Assembly: GCF_003353055.1 (NCBI RefSeq)
Contig: NZ_QKWJ01000063.1
Span: 1 to 41,420, forward strand
DNA from: Cupriavidus lacunae
Lineage (GTDB): Bacteria > Pseudomonadota > Gammaproteobacteria > Burkholderiales > Burkholderiaceae
Reading direction: 5' to 3'
DNA length: 41,420 bases
Shown here: piece by piece, positions 33,116 through 41,018 of the stretch
Layout of the letters: the number at the start of each line of letters is the position of its first letter
Numbering within the stretch: position 1 is the first letter of the stretch
Position numbers and translations under genes: made by a program
The notes under the pieces: generated by a model
The model's input: only the letters and a program-made list of their open reading frames with translations
What the model was told of the DNA's origin: nothing
The model's database searches: none

Positions 33116-34111
33116 ATGACCAGCCCCCGCTCCCCCTGGCGCCGTCAGCTCTTGCTGGCGGCGTGCGCCGGCCTCGCCGCGCCCGCGGCCTCGTTCGCGC
33201 AGCTGCGCGGCAAACCCGCCATTCGCATCCTCCTGGGCCTGCCGCCCGGCGGCGGTACCGATGCCATCGCGCGGTTCTTTGCTGATTCGCTGCCTGCACT
33301 GCTCGGTCAGCCGGTGATCATTGAGAACCGTGTGGGTGCCGGTGGCAGGCTGGCGGCTGATACGCTGAAGACAGCCCAGCCGGATGGACTCACCTACATG
33401 ATCGCGCCCAATGCGACACCGACTTTCCAGACGCTGATCTTCGGCAAACAACTCAAATGGGATCTGTGGAAAGATTTCGAGCCGGTGGCCGGCCTAGTCT
33501 CCTTCCCATGTGGCATGGCGGCCGGCGCCAGGACGCAGGCTCGCAATGCAGCAGGCTTTGTACGATGGGTCAGGGCCAATCCAGACAAGGCCAACTTCGG
33601 TGTACCCGGACTCGGAGGTCAGAACCATTTCCTTGGCATCCAGTTCGCCAGGAGCGCCGGAATTGACCTGCCAGTGGCTCCATACAAAGGTACGCCTCCG
33701 ATGATTACCGATCTCCTCGGAGACCACATCGCCAGCGCTGTCACACTGCTGGAGGATTTGCGCAAGTACCACCAAACGGAGCGCATCCGGCTGCTCGGCA
33801 TTTTCAGTGACAAGCGCTCAGTGCTGGCGCCTGACATCCCGACGATGGCCGAACAAGGCTTCGACGTTACCCAAGGTGACGGCTGGACTGCGATGTGGGC
33901 GCCGGCCCGCACACCAGCACGAGAGATAGCGCGCATGCAGATGGCACTGCGCACGATCCTGTCTTCGCCGCAATCGCGCGACTTCCTGATGAAACAGCTT
34001 GCGGTCGTGCCCGACTACCTGGATGACCAGCAGATGGCTCGCCGCCAGCGCGCCGAACTTGAAACCTGGGCGCCTGTCATCAAGGCCTCCGGCTTCCGTG
34101 CAGAGCTCTGA
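33116..34111 (+). CDS. Bug/TctC-family periplasmic solute-binding receptor
   Basis: A 331-residue Bug receptor with signal sequence SPWRRQLLLAACAGLAAPAA ending SFA-Q. The mature part has IRILLGLPPGGGTDAIARFFAD, IIENRVGAGGRLAADTLK and LGGQNHFLGIQFARSAGIDLPVAPYKGTPPMITDLLGD. CGGAGACAACG precedes the ATG. It lies between two Rieske oxygenase genes and is transcribed with them. The first 240 bp are GC-rich, while the rest is noticeably AT-richer, continuing into the next gene. This suggests a recombination joint inside the coding sequence that kept the frame intact. The likely ligand is the aromatic acid used by the adjacent oxygenases. Confidence 0.89.
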   Translation: MTSPRSPWRRQLLLAACAGLAAPAASFAQLRGKPAIRILLGLPPGGGTDAIARFFADSLPALLGQPVIIENRVGAGGRLAADTLKTAQPDGLTYMIAPNATPTFQTLIFGKQLKWDLWKDFEPVAGLVSFPCGMAAGARTQARNAAGFVRWVRANPDKANFGVPGLGGQNHFLGIQFARSAGIDLPVAPYKGTPPMITDLLGDHIASAVTLLEDLRKYHQTERIRLLGIFSDKRSVLAPDIPTMAEQGFDVTQGDGWTAMWAPARTPAREIARMQMALRTILSSPQSRDFLMKQLAVVPDYLDDQQMARRQRAELETWAPVIKASGFRAEL

Positions 34112-34130
34112 TCAACAGGAGGGCACACAA

Positions 34131-35414
34131 ATGCTGAGCGAGGAAAGGAATCGAATCCTGACCAGCGTAGGTGCAGGCACACCGATGGGGGAAGTGTTGC
34201 GTCGCCACTGGCACCCGATCGCGGGTATCGACGAATTGGAACGCGAACCCATCAAGCCTGTCCGGCTGATGGGGGAGGACCTGGTTCTATACAAGGACCT
34301 GAGCGGCAACTACGGCCTGGTGGACAGGCACTGCGCTCACCGCCGCGCCGATCTTGCCTACGGGTATGTAGAGACGAACGGCTTGCGCTGCAACTACCAC
34401 GGCTGGTGCTATGACCATCACGGCCGCTGCGTCGAGCAACCGTTCGAGCAAGTGGTCGACCCGACAGGAAGGCTGCGGGAGCGCGTACACCTCAAAGCAT
34501 ATCGGGTTGCGCCGAAAGCCGGCATGCTGTGGGCGTATCTCGGGCCGGATCCAGCGCCCCAACTGCCTGACTGGGAGCCCTTCAGTTGGGCCAACGGTTT
34601 CGTCCAGGTGGTATTCGCCGAAGTCCCCTGCAACTGGCTACAGGCGCAGGAGAACTCCATCGATCCGGTCCATTTCGAATGGATGCATGCTAACTGGGGG
34701 CGCCAGTTGCGCGGCAACACAGGACAGCGCGCACCACGTCACCTGCAGGTTGCCTTTGAGGAATTCGAGCACGGCTTTATCTACAAGCGCATTAGCGAAG
34801 ATACCGACGAGCGCCACCCGCTCTGGACCATCGGACGCGTCTGCCTTTGGCCAAATGCCTTTTTCCTCGGCGACCACTTCGAATGGCGTGTACCGGTCGA
34901 TGACACCAATACGCTAAGCGTTACGTGGTCCTTCATCCGGGTGCCCCGTGAGGCCGAACCCTTCGTACAACAAGAGATCCCCAGCTGGACTAGCCCCACC
35001 CGCGATCCTGCCACTGGCCGCTGGATATCCAGCCATGTCATCAACCAGGACATCATTGCCTGGGTCGGGCAAGGCCCGGTGACGGACCGCACACGCGAAA
35101 CCTTAGGCGCCAGTGACAAAGGCATCGCGATGATCCGCCGTCGGCTGCTCGACGACGTCGACGCCGTGGCACAAGGACACGATCCCAAGGGAGTCATCCG
35201 AGACGCGCAAGCCAATCACCGCGTGATGCTGCCAAGCGATTCGCGTGAATTTTTTCTGAACGGCCTGCCACGAGCCGAATATGAACGACACCCGAAGTGG
35301 GGCAAGCTACTGCGCCACTTCATCTTCCACGCCGGACAACCGGCGGTTGTCCAACAAGCTTATGAGGCAGCCACCGGCGTCGCCATCGAAGACATTGGCG
35401 TCGTAGATGTCTGA
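34131..35414 (+). CDS. Rieske non-heme iron oxygenase, third copy (phthalate 4,5-dioxygenase-like)
   Basis: A 427-residue Rieske oxygenase component distinct from the other two. The 2Fe-2S ligands are C68, H70, C87 and H90 (CAHRRADLAYGYVETNGLRC then NYHGW). The mononuclear site is D178-P-V-H181 and H186 (SIDPVHFEWMH). The start LSEERNRILTSVGAGTPMGEVLRRHWHPI matches a common Burkholderiales group annotated as phthalate 4,5-dioxygenase-like. AGGAGG precedes the ATG at 34131, a stronger ribosome site than most in this cluster. Base composition is lower in GC than the flanking genes, consistent with separate acquisition. It lies upstream of the reductase gene. Substrate unknown; it may act on a later or alternative aromatic intermediate. 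Confidence 0.9.
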   Translation: MLSEERNRILTSVGAGTPMGEVLRRHWHPIAGIDELEREPIKPVRLMGEDLVLYKDLSGNYGLVDRHCAHRRADLAYGYVETNGLRCNYHGWCYDHHGRCVEQPFEQVVDPTGRLRERVHLKAYRVAPKAGMLWAYLGPDPAPQLPDWEPFSWANGFVQVVFAEVPCNWLQAQENSIDPVHFEWMHANWGRQLRGNTGQRAPRHLQVAFEEFEHGFIYKRISEDTDERHPLWTIGRVCLWPNAFFLGDHFEWRVPVDDTNTLSVTWSFIRVPREAEPFVQQEIPSWTSPTRDPATGRWISSHVINQDIIAWVGQGPVTDRTRETLGASDKGIAMIRRRLLDDVDAVAQGHDPKGVIRDAQANHRVMLPSDSREFFLNGLPRAEYERHPKWGKLLRHFIFHAGQPAVVQQAYEAATGVAIEDIGVVDV

Positions 35415-35483
35415 GCCGAGGGACCTGCCCCCGCTGCAAAGCCCGTGGCCGGCGGTCCATGGTGCCATGCCTGGAGATAATCA

Positions 35484-36452
35484 ATGAACCCTACCGAAAC
35501 TCTGCAAGTCAGGGTCAAGTCCATCAGCTGGGAAGCCGAGGGCATCCTGGCGTTCGACATGCGGCCGGAGCCGCCGCTGCGCACGCTGCCCGCCTTTACC
35601 GCAGGGTCGCATATCGACCTGCACCTGCCCAACGGCCTGATTCGCAGCTACTCGCTGCTGAATGCGCAGAACGAATCGCACCGCTACGTGATCGGCGTCA
35701 ACCGCGACGCGCAGAGCCGCGGCGGCTCGCGCTACGTGCACGAAACCCTGCGGCCCGGCGACGTGCTGACCATCAGCGCTCCGCGCAACAACTTCCCGCT
35801 CGACGATTCCGCTTCGCTCGCGGTGCTGGTAGCCGGCGGCATCGGCATCACGCCGATCCTCGGCATGATCCATCGCCTGCGCGAGCTGGGCCGCCCGTGG
35901 CGGCTGCACTACGCCGCGCGCACGCGCAAGCAGGCAGCTTTCGTCGAGATGCTGGAAGCCATGGGCAGGGAGCCCGGCGGCGAGGTCCACCTGACCTTCG
36001 ACCGCGAGGCCGGCGCCGATCGCCTTGACGTCGCGGCTATTGCCGCCAGCCTGCCGGAAGGCGCGCACATCTATTGCTGCGGGCCGGTGCCGATGCTCGA
36101 GGCCTTCGAACAGGCCACGGCGTCGCTGGCGCCCGAGCGCGTGCATCGCGAGTACTTCGCCGCGCGCGAAGCCGCGGCCACCGCGGGCGGCTTCACCGTG
36201 GAGCTCGCGCGCAGCGGCCGCAGCATCGAGATCGAGCCGGGCAGGACCATCCTGGAATGCCTGATCGCCGAAGGCGTCGAGCCCATGTACTCGTGCCAGG
36301 AAGGCGTCTGCGGGACCTGCGAGGTACGCGTGCTGGACGGCGAACCGGACCACCGCGACCTCGTGCTGAACGCGGCCGAGCGCGCCGCCAACGACCGGAT
36401 GATGGTGTGCTGCTCGGGCGCGAAGACCCGCAAGCTGGTGCTTGACCTGTAG
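35484..36452 (+). CDS. VanB/PdR-type FMN and 2Fe-2S reductase for the Rieske oxygenases
   Basis: A 322-residue class IA-type reductase. The flavin-binding motif RSYS lies at 54-57, the nucleotide motif VLVAGGIGITPILGM at 115-128, and IYCCGPVPMLEAF at 196-207. The C-terminal plant-type 2Fe-2S domain has C271, C276, C279 and C309 (CQEGVCGTCE; MMVCCSG). It passes electrons from NAD(P)H to Rieske oxygenases of the phthalate dioxygenase and vanillate demethylase groups. It is the only such reductase in the window, so it may serve up to three oxygenases. The ATG at 35484 has GGAGATAA before it. GC content returns to the higher level here. Confidence 0.92.
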   Translation: MNPTETLQVRVKSISWEAEGILAFDMRPEPPLRTLPAFTAGSHIDLHLPNGLIRSYSLLNAQNESHRYVIGVNRDAQSRGGSRYVHETLRPGDVLTISAPRNNFPLDDSASLAVLVAGGIGITPILGMIHRLRELGRPWRLHYAARTRKQAAFVEMLEAMGREPGGEVHLTFDREAGADRLDVAAIAASLPEGAHIYCCGPVPMLEAFEQATASLAPERVHREYFAAREAAATAGGFTVELARSGRSIEIEPGRTILECLIAEGVEPMYSCQEGVCGTCEVRVLDGEPDHRDLVLNAAERAANDRMMVCCSGAKTRKLVLDL

Positions 36453-36478
36453 GCGCCGCACCGTGGAACCACAACACA

Positions 36479-36501
36479 AGGTGCGGCCCCCTGCCGCACA
36501 C
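36479..36501 (+). repeat. Intercistronic hairpin between reductase and crotonase genes
   Basis: GTGCGG (36481-36486) and CCGCAC (36494-36499) form a perfect six-base stem with a seven-base loop, with possible extension by GG/CC outside. There is no T run, so it is not a standard terminator. It could stabilise mRNA or lower downstream expression. Confidence 0.4.
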
Positions 36502-36523
36502 CGCAATACCAAAGGAGCATGAG

Positions 36524-37321
36524 ATGAGCACCGCACTGGTGACCTATGAACTCGACGGCAATGTCGCCCTGATCGGCCTGAACCGGCCCGACAAGCGCAA
36601 TGCCATCAACGAAGAGGTGGTCTGGGCTCTGCACGACGCCGTGGTGCGTGCCGGCGAGGAAGCCGACGTGGGCGTGCTGTTCGGCCACGGCAGCAACTTC
36701 TGCGCGGGGCTGGATCTGAAGGAAGCGCTGGCGCGCGCCTCGGGCGAGCAACCGCGTCCGCGCAAGCGCACGCGCCATTCGTGGCACACCGTGTTCGACG
36801 GCATTGCGCGCGGGCCGATCCCGTTCGTCGCGGCGCTGCACGGCGCGGTGGTCGGTGGCGGGCTGGAACTAGCCACGGCCGCGCACCTCCGCGTCGCCGA
36901 TGAATCGGCCCTGTTCGGCCTGCCGGAAGGACAGCGCGGCATCTTTGTCGGCGGCGGCGGCACCGTGCGCATCCAGCGCGTGGTTGGCTACACCGTCATG
37001 GCCGACATGATGCTGACCGGGCGCTTGCTCAACGCGCAGGAAGGCGAGCGCGAGCACATCGTGCGCTACGTGGTGCCGCAGGGCCAGGCGCTGGCCAAGG
37101 CGCGCGAGCTGGCTGCTGTGGTCGCGCGCAATACCGCGGACACGAACTGGCGCATTACCAACGTGCTGCCGCGCATCAACGACTTGTCGCACGACGACGG
37201 CCTGTTCGTCGAATACCTGACCTCGAACATCCCGCGCCCGCCCGAGGCCGCCGAACGCCTGCGCGACTTCGTCGAAGGCCGTGCCAAACCCCTCGCCACC
37301 CCAGGCGCGAAATCCGACTGA
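36524..37321 (+). CDS. Enoyl-CoA hydratase/isomerase (crotonase) with both catalytic glutamates
   Basis: A 265-residue crotonase-family enzyme. Oxyanion-hole segments are NFCAGLDLKEAL (near 58-69) and ALHGAVVGGGLELATAAHLRVAD. The acid positions are E115 (GGGLELA) and E135 (GLPEGQRGIF), as in true enoyl-CoA hydratases. It should hydrate the enoyl-CoA made by the dehydrogenases to a 3-hydroxyacyl-CoA, or act on a hydroxycinnamoyl-CoA. The next gene encodes the dehydrogenase for that product, 14 bp away. AAAGGAG precedes the ATG at 36524. This copy is more conventional than the crotonase at 16949-17719. Confidence 0.88.
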   Translation: MSTALVTYELDGNVALIGLNRPDKRNAINEEVVWALHDAVVRAGEEADVGVLFGHGSNFCAGLDLKEALARASGEQPRPRKRTRHSWHTVFDGIARGPIPFVAALHGAVVGGGLELATAAHLRVADESALFGLPEGQRGIFVGGGGTVRIQRVVGYTVMADMMLTGRLLNAQEGEREHIVRYVVPQGQALAKARELAAVVARNTADTNWRITNVLPRINDLSHDDGLFVEYLTSNIPRPPEAAERLRDFVEGRAKPLATPGAKSD

Positions 37322-37335
37322 AACCCAGGAACGCC

Positions 37336-38685
37336 ATGACGACCACGATTCAATCCAATGCCGACGCCGAAGCGCAGGCCACGGCCGACTACGTCCGCTT
37401 CGCCCAGGCCGAAGCGGCCCGCATCCCGGACTTCCCACAGGACCTGCCGCTGCGCACCGTGAACCAGGTGGCCGTGGTGGGGGCCGGCACCATGGGCGGC
37501 GGCATCGCGATGGCACTGGCCAATATCGGCATTCCGGTCACGCTGATCGACAGCAGCCAGCAAGGGCTGGATACCGGCCTGCGCCGCGTGCGCGACAACT
37601 ACGCCGGCAGCGTCTCGCGCGGCAAGCTGGAGCCGTCAGCCATGCAGGCGAGGCTGTCGCTCATCAAAGGCTCGGTGGACCTGGCTGATGCCGCGTCCGC
37701 CGACATGGTGATCGAAGCGGTCTTCGAGGACATGTCGCTCAAGCAGCAGGTGTTCCGCGAGCTCGATGTGCTGTGCAAGCCCGGCGCCATCCTGGCCACC
37801 AATACCTCCGGGCTCGACGTCGACGCCATCGCGGCGGTCACGCGGCGCCCGCAGGACGTGGTCGGTGCCCATTTCTTCAGCCCGGCGCACGTGATGCGCC
37901 TGCTGGAAGTCGTCCGTGCGCGCGAGACCGCGCCGGACGTGATCGCCACGCTGATGGACCTCGGGCGGCGCATGGGCAAGACCGCCGTGCTGGCACGCGT
38001 CTACCCGGGCTTCATCGGCAATGCGCTGTTCCGCAACTACACGCGCGAAGCGCATTTCCTGGTGGAGGAAGGCGCGCTGCCGCACGAGGTCGACCAGGCG
38101 CTGACCGGCTTCGGCTACGCCATGGGTATCTTCGCCGTGCACGATATGGCCGGCAACGACGTGGGCTACCAGACCCGCAAGGCGCAGATGGCGACACGGC
38201 CGCAGGACCGGCGCTGGAACGACCTGATCCTCAAGCTGACCGAGCTCGGCCGCCTGGGCCAGAAAAGCGGCAAGGGCTGGTACCGCTATGAGCCCGGCAG
38301 CCGCCAGCCACTGCGCGATCCCGAGGTCGAAACCTTCATCGAACAGGAATCCGCGCGGCTCGGCATCGCACGGCGCCCCATCGGCGCCGAGGAAATCATC
38401 AAGCGCTGCGTCTATGGCATGGTCAACGAGGGCGCGAAACTGCTCGAAGCCGGCGTGGCGCTGCGGCCAAGTGACATCGACACCGTCTACCTGACCGGCT
38501 ACGGCTTTCCCGCGCGCCATGGCGGCCCGATGTACTACGCCGACCGCATAGGTCTGCGCGAGGTGTACGCGGACATCGAACGCTTCCATGCGGAGCATGG
38601 GTATTGGTGGGAACCGGCACCGCTGCTGGCGCGGTTGGCTCGCGAGGGCAAGACCTTTGCCGACTACCAGCGCGGTGAAGCCTGA
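37336..38685 (+). CDS. 3-Hydroxyacyl-CoA dehydrogenase
   Basis: A 449-residue NAD-dependent dehydrogenase oxidising 3-hydroxyacyl-CoA to 3-ketoacyl-CoA. A 40-residue N-terminal extension precedes the Rossmann motif VAVVGAGTMGGGIA (GxGxxG at 49-54). The catalytic histidine lies in VGAHFFSPAHVMRLLEVV, followed by YPGFIGNALFRNYTREA. Two C-terminal 3HCDH domains follow, the second containing EIIKRCVYGMVNEGAKLLEAGVALRPSDIDTVYLTGYGFPARHGGPM. That layout resembles FadB/FadJ without the hydratase half. It is the last gene of the rightward catabolic run and completes a beta-oxidation spiral with the dehydrogenases, crotonase and thiolase in this window. Confidence 0.9.
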   Translation: MTTTIQSNADAEAQATADYVRFAQAEAARIPDFPQDLPLRTVNQVAVVGAGTMGGGIAMALANIGIPVTLIDSSQQGLDTGLRRVRDNYAGSVSRGKLEPSAMQARLSLIKGSVDLADAASADMVIEAVFEDMSLKQQVFRELDVLCKPGAILATNTSGLDVDAIAAVTRRPQDVVGAHFFSPAHVMRLLEVVRARETAPDVIATLMDLGRRMGKTAVLARVYPGFIGNALFRNYTREAHFLVEEGALPHEVDQALTGFGYAMGIFAVHDMAGNDVGYQTRKAQMATRPQDRRWNDLILKLTELGRLGQKSGKGWYRYEPGSRQPLRDPEVETFIEQESARLGIARRPIGAEEIIKRCVYGMVNEGAKLLEAGVALRPSDIDTVYLTGYGFPARHGGPMYYADRIGLREVYADIERFHAEHGYWWEPAPLLARLAREGKTFADYQRGEA

Positions 38686-38724
38686 GGTCTTGCAACATTT
38701 TTCCAGCGACGCCGTCTCGTCCTG

Positions 38725-38754
38725 TTGCATATAAAACACGAATTAACGTATACC
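38725..38754 (+). promoter_or_regulatory. Candidate sigma-70 promoter of the porin gene
   Basis: TTGCAT (38725-38730) and TATACC (38749-38754) are separated by 18 bp, about 85 bp before the porin ATG. The -10 overlaps ACGTATACCA (38746-38755), which resembles the GntR-type elements at 29293-29310 and 40787-40796, so regulator binding could block the promoter. Confidence 0.4.
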
Positions 38755-38840
38755 ACTATCACAATTCAAAATGCCACGGTGCGATAGTTCGCAACATTCC
38801 TGCGCTTGGGAATGACATCCGAAACTTGGAGGAGAAGTTC

Positions 38841-39911
38841 ATGAAAAGAAGTCTTGTTGGCCTGGCCTGCGTGATCGCTAGCGCCACTGCGGCCGCGCAG
38901 ACATCGGGCATCACGCTGTACGGCGTTGCCGATGCCAACATCGAATACACCAACAACAACCTCGGAACGGGTCCTGACGGCCATTCCAAGGTCGCCCTGA
39001 ATTCCGGGGGCTTGTCCCCCAGCCGTTGGGGCTTGCGCGGTACTGAAGACCTGGGTGGCGGCAATCAGGCGATCTTTGCCCTGGAAAGCGGGTTCAACCT
39101 GGATACTGGCGTTGCCGGGCAAGGCGGACGCCTGTTCGGCCGCCAGGCTTGGGTTGGCCTGCGCAACAGCGCTCACCAGGTAACGCTGGGCCGTCAGTAC
39201 ACTTCGCTGTTCCTGATGATGGCCAACTATTCCCCCACTGCGTATGCGACGACGTACGAACCGGTGGTCGGCATTGCGGGCTCGAATCTGCGCGAAGACA
39301 ACATGGTGAAATACCATGCCGACTTCGGTCCGCTGACGGCCGAGGCGCACTGGAGCTTCGGTGAGCAACCGGGTACGTTCCAGGGTTCGTCTGGCTTCGG
39401 TGGCGGGCTTGATTACCATGCCGGCCCGTTTGGCATCGCCGCCGCCTATGACAGCATCAACAGCGCAAAGACCGCCGACTACACCCGCACCCAGAAGGCG
39501 GCGCTGGGCCTGCGCTATCAAATTACGCCGGCGCTGCTCGCGCAGGCAGCATACCGGTACAACAACAACGGTACGCGGGCGACAAACACGGCTGCGCGCG
39601 ACGATCTGTGGTGGCTTGCCTTGAATTACCAGGCAACGGGAGCCTTGCTGCTGACCGGAGCCGTCTACTACGACAATGTCAAGTCCCTGTACACGGCAAC
39701 CGGTCGAACCAACCCGAGCAATCCGTGGCAAGTCACCCTCATTGCGGATTACTCACTGTCCAAACGCACCGACGTCTACGTCAGTACGGCCTACACGAAG
39801 AATGCGTCGCTGAACTTCGAAAGCCTGAACGGCGCCGCGGCGGCCTACCAGATCGCGCCGAACGAGAACAGCCAGTTCGGCGTGGCCATGGGCGTGCGGC
39901 ACAAGTTCTGA
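38841..39911 (+). CDS. Burkholderiales general porin (OmpC/Omp32-like)
   Basis: A 356-residue outer-membrane beta-barrel trimeric porin. The signal peptide MKRSLVGLACVIASATAAAQ precedes the standard mature start SGITLYGVADANIEYTNN. Typical strings follow: SRWGLRGTEDLGGGNQAIFALESGFN, LFGRQAWVGLRN and VTLGRQYTSLFLMM. The protein ends VAMGVRHKF, with the terminal Phe needed for outer-membrane assembly. GGAGGAG lies 6 to 8 bases before the ATG at 38841. Such porins are frequently placed beside aromatic-acid clusters to admit anionic substrates. It is separated from the dehydrogenase gene by 155 bp with its own candidate promoter. Confidence 0.92.
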   Translation: MKRSLVGLACVIASATAAAQTSGITLYGVADANIEYTNNNLGTGPDGHSKVALNSGGLSPSRWGLRGTEDLGGGNQAIFALESGFNLDTGVAGQGGRLFGRQAWVGLRNSAHQVTLGRQYTSLFLMMANYSPTAYATTYEPVVGIAGSNLREDNMVKYHADFGPLTAEAHWSFGEQPGTFQGSSGFGGGLDYHAGPFGIAAAYDSINSAKTADYTRTQKAALGLRYQITPALLAQAAYRYNNNGTRATNTAARDDLWWLALNYQATGALLLTGAVYYDNVKSLYTATGRTNPSNPWQVTLIADYSLSKRTDVYVSTAYTKNASLNFESLNGAAAAYQIAPNENSQFGVAMGVRHKF

Positions 39912-39942
39912 GCCATCACATCGGAACCGGACGGGCCGCTCC

Positions 39943-39971
39943 CGCTCCCTCTTGGGTGCGCGTGGGGAGCG
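39943..39971. terminator. Possible bidirectional hairpin between convergent genes
   Basis: CGCTCCC (39943-39949) and GGGAGCG (39965-39971) form a seven-base stem with a 15-base loop between the convergent porin and GntR genes. No T run follows on either strand, so intrinsic termination would be weak. Confidence 0.4.
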
Positions 39972-39993
39972 ATCGGGCTGTGCGGCTTCCCGG

Positions 39994-40758
39994 CTAGGCT
40001 GCCCGCGTGGCAGCCGGCTTGCGCCCGCGCCGGGCACCGCCGCGGGGCGCGGTGCTCCCGGCGGCCATGGCCTCGCCGCCGCCTTCGCCCTCCAGGTAGC
40101 TCGCCGGCAAGGTCGACAGAAATTCCGAAAATCCGGTCGTGCCCACAGGCGCGTGTTCAAGCATGGCCGCGTGCGCGGCAGCTTCGTCGCCGCTGAGAAT
40201 GGCTTCTGCGAGCCGCTCGTGGTCTTCCAGCACGCGCTGCCGGCGCGTCGGTGTCTGGAAAATGCGCGGGCGGTAGCGCTGCATCAGCCGGCGCATTCCC
40301 TGGATCTGCTCCACCAGATATTCGTTGTGGCTGCCCGCATATACCGTGTCATGAAACTCGGCGTTAGCCGTCGCGAAGCGCTTGCCGTCGTCGTCGGCAT
40401 GCGCCTGCTCGCACTCGGCACGGGCGGCCTTTAGCCGAACGCGCTGGTCGTCGTCCATGCGGCGCGCGGCCAGCTTCGCCGCCACCGCCTCGAGCTCGCC
40501 GAGCAGCTCCAGGGTCTCGCGCAGCTGCGTGATCGACAGGCGCGATACAAACACGCCGACGCGGGGCACGATGCGAACCATGTTCTGCACGGACAATTGC
40601 TGCAGCGCCTCGCGCACGGGTGTGCGGGAGACGCCGAAGCGCTCCGCCAGCATGCGCTCGTCCAGCGGCGTGCCGGGCGGCATGTTGCCGTCCTCGATTT
40701 CGCGCTGGATCGTGGCCTTGATCTCGCCGGCCATGCTTTTCTTTTCGGACTGTGTCAT
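39994..40758 (-). CDS. GntR-family regulator with FCD domain, second copy
   Basis: A 254-residue FadR-subfamily GntR regulator. The winged helix is at about residues 15-80 (MPPGTPLDERMLAERFGVSRTPVREALQQLSVQNMV), followed by an FCD domain with AEFHDTVYAGSHNEYLVEQIQGMRRLMQRY and LEDHERLAEAI. It ends in a basic Arg/Ala-rich tail (GGARRGRKPAATRAA). It is paralogous to the regulator at 29677-30399, with nearly the same helix-turn-helix sequence, so the two may recognise similar operators. It is divergent from the MFS gene at the right edge. Either the ATG at 40758 or that at 40734 could be the start; neither has a strong ribosome site. Confidence 0.88.
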   Translation of the reverse strand: MTQSEKKSMAGEIKATIQREIEDGNMPPGTPLDERMLAERFGVSRTPVREALQQLSVQNMVRIVPRVGVFVSRLSITQLRETLELLGELEAVAAKLAARRMDDDQRVRLKAARAECEQAHADDDGKRFATANAEFHDTVYAGSHNEYLVEQIQGMRRLMQRYRPRIFQTPTRRQRVLEDHERLAEAILSGDEAAAHAAMLEHAPVGTTGFSEFLSTLPASYLEGEGGGEAMAAGSTAPRGGARRGRKPAATRAA

Positions 40759-40786
40759 CAGGTCTGAGTAAGCGGTTCTTACTGCG

Positions 40787-40940
40787 CAGTATACCGAAAG
40801 AGAGTACTGGCATGCCCGTCCAGCGGCAGAAATCGACCGAACCCGCCGACAAAGTGACCGGCTTGGGCAGAACGGGCTTGCAGCACCAGCATCCGCGTGC
40901 CAAAATCACCCGAATAAATACCAAAATAAGTATCTGGCAT
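40787..40940. promoter_or_regulatory. Divergent control region with GntR-like elements
   Basis: Between the second GntR gene and the MFS gene lie CAGTATACCG (40787-40796), TGGCATGCCC (40808-40817, with palindromic GGCATGCC) and TCTGGCAT (40933-40940). They resemble TGGCATACCA of the dyad at 29293-29310. The region near 40911-40945 is AT-rich and a plausible promoter for the MFS gene. Sites are proposed by similarity only. Confidence 0.4.
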
Positions 40941-41018
40941 TAATAAAGTGCCCCACATGTGCTCGACAAAGCAGACGACGCCGCACCTGGACAACCCTCT
41001 CAAGGAGACGCCCCGCTC

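Noticed and set aside
31736..33451. A minus-strand frame of about 570 codons opposite the second Rieske oxygenase
   Set aside because: It has no recognisable domain and lies antisense to a gene with complete iron-ligand motifs.
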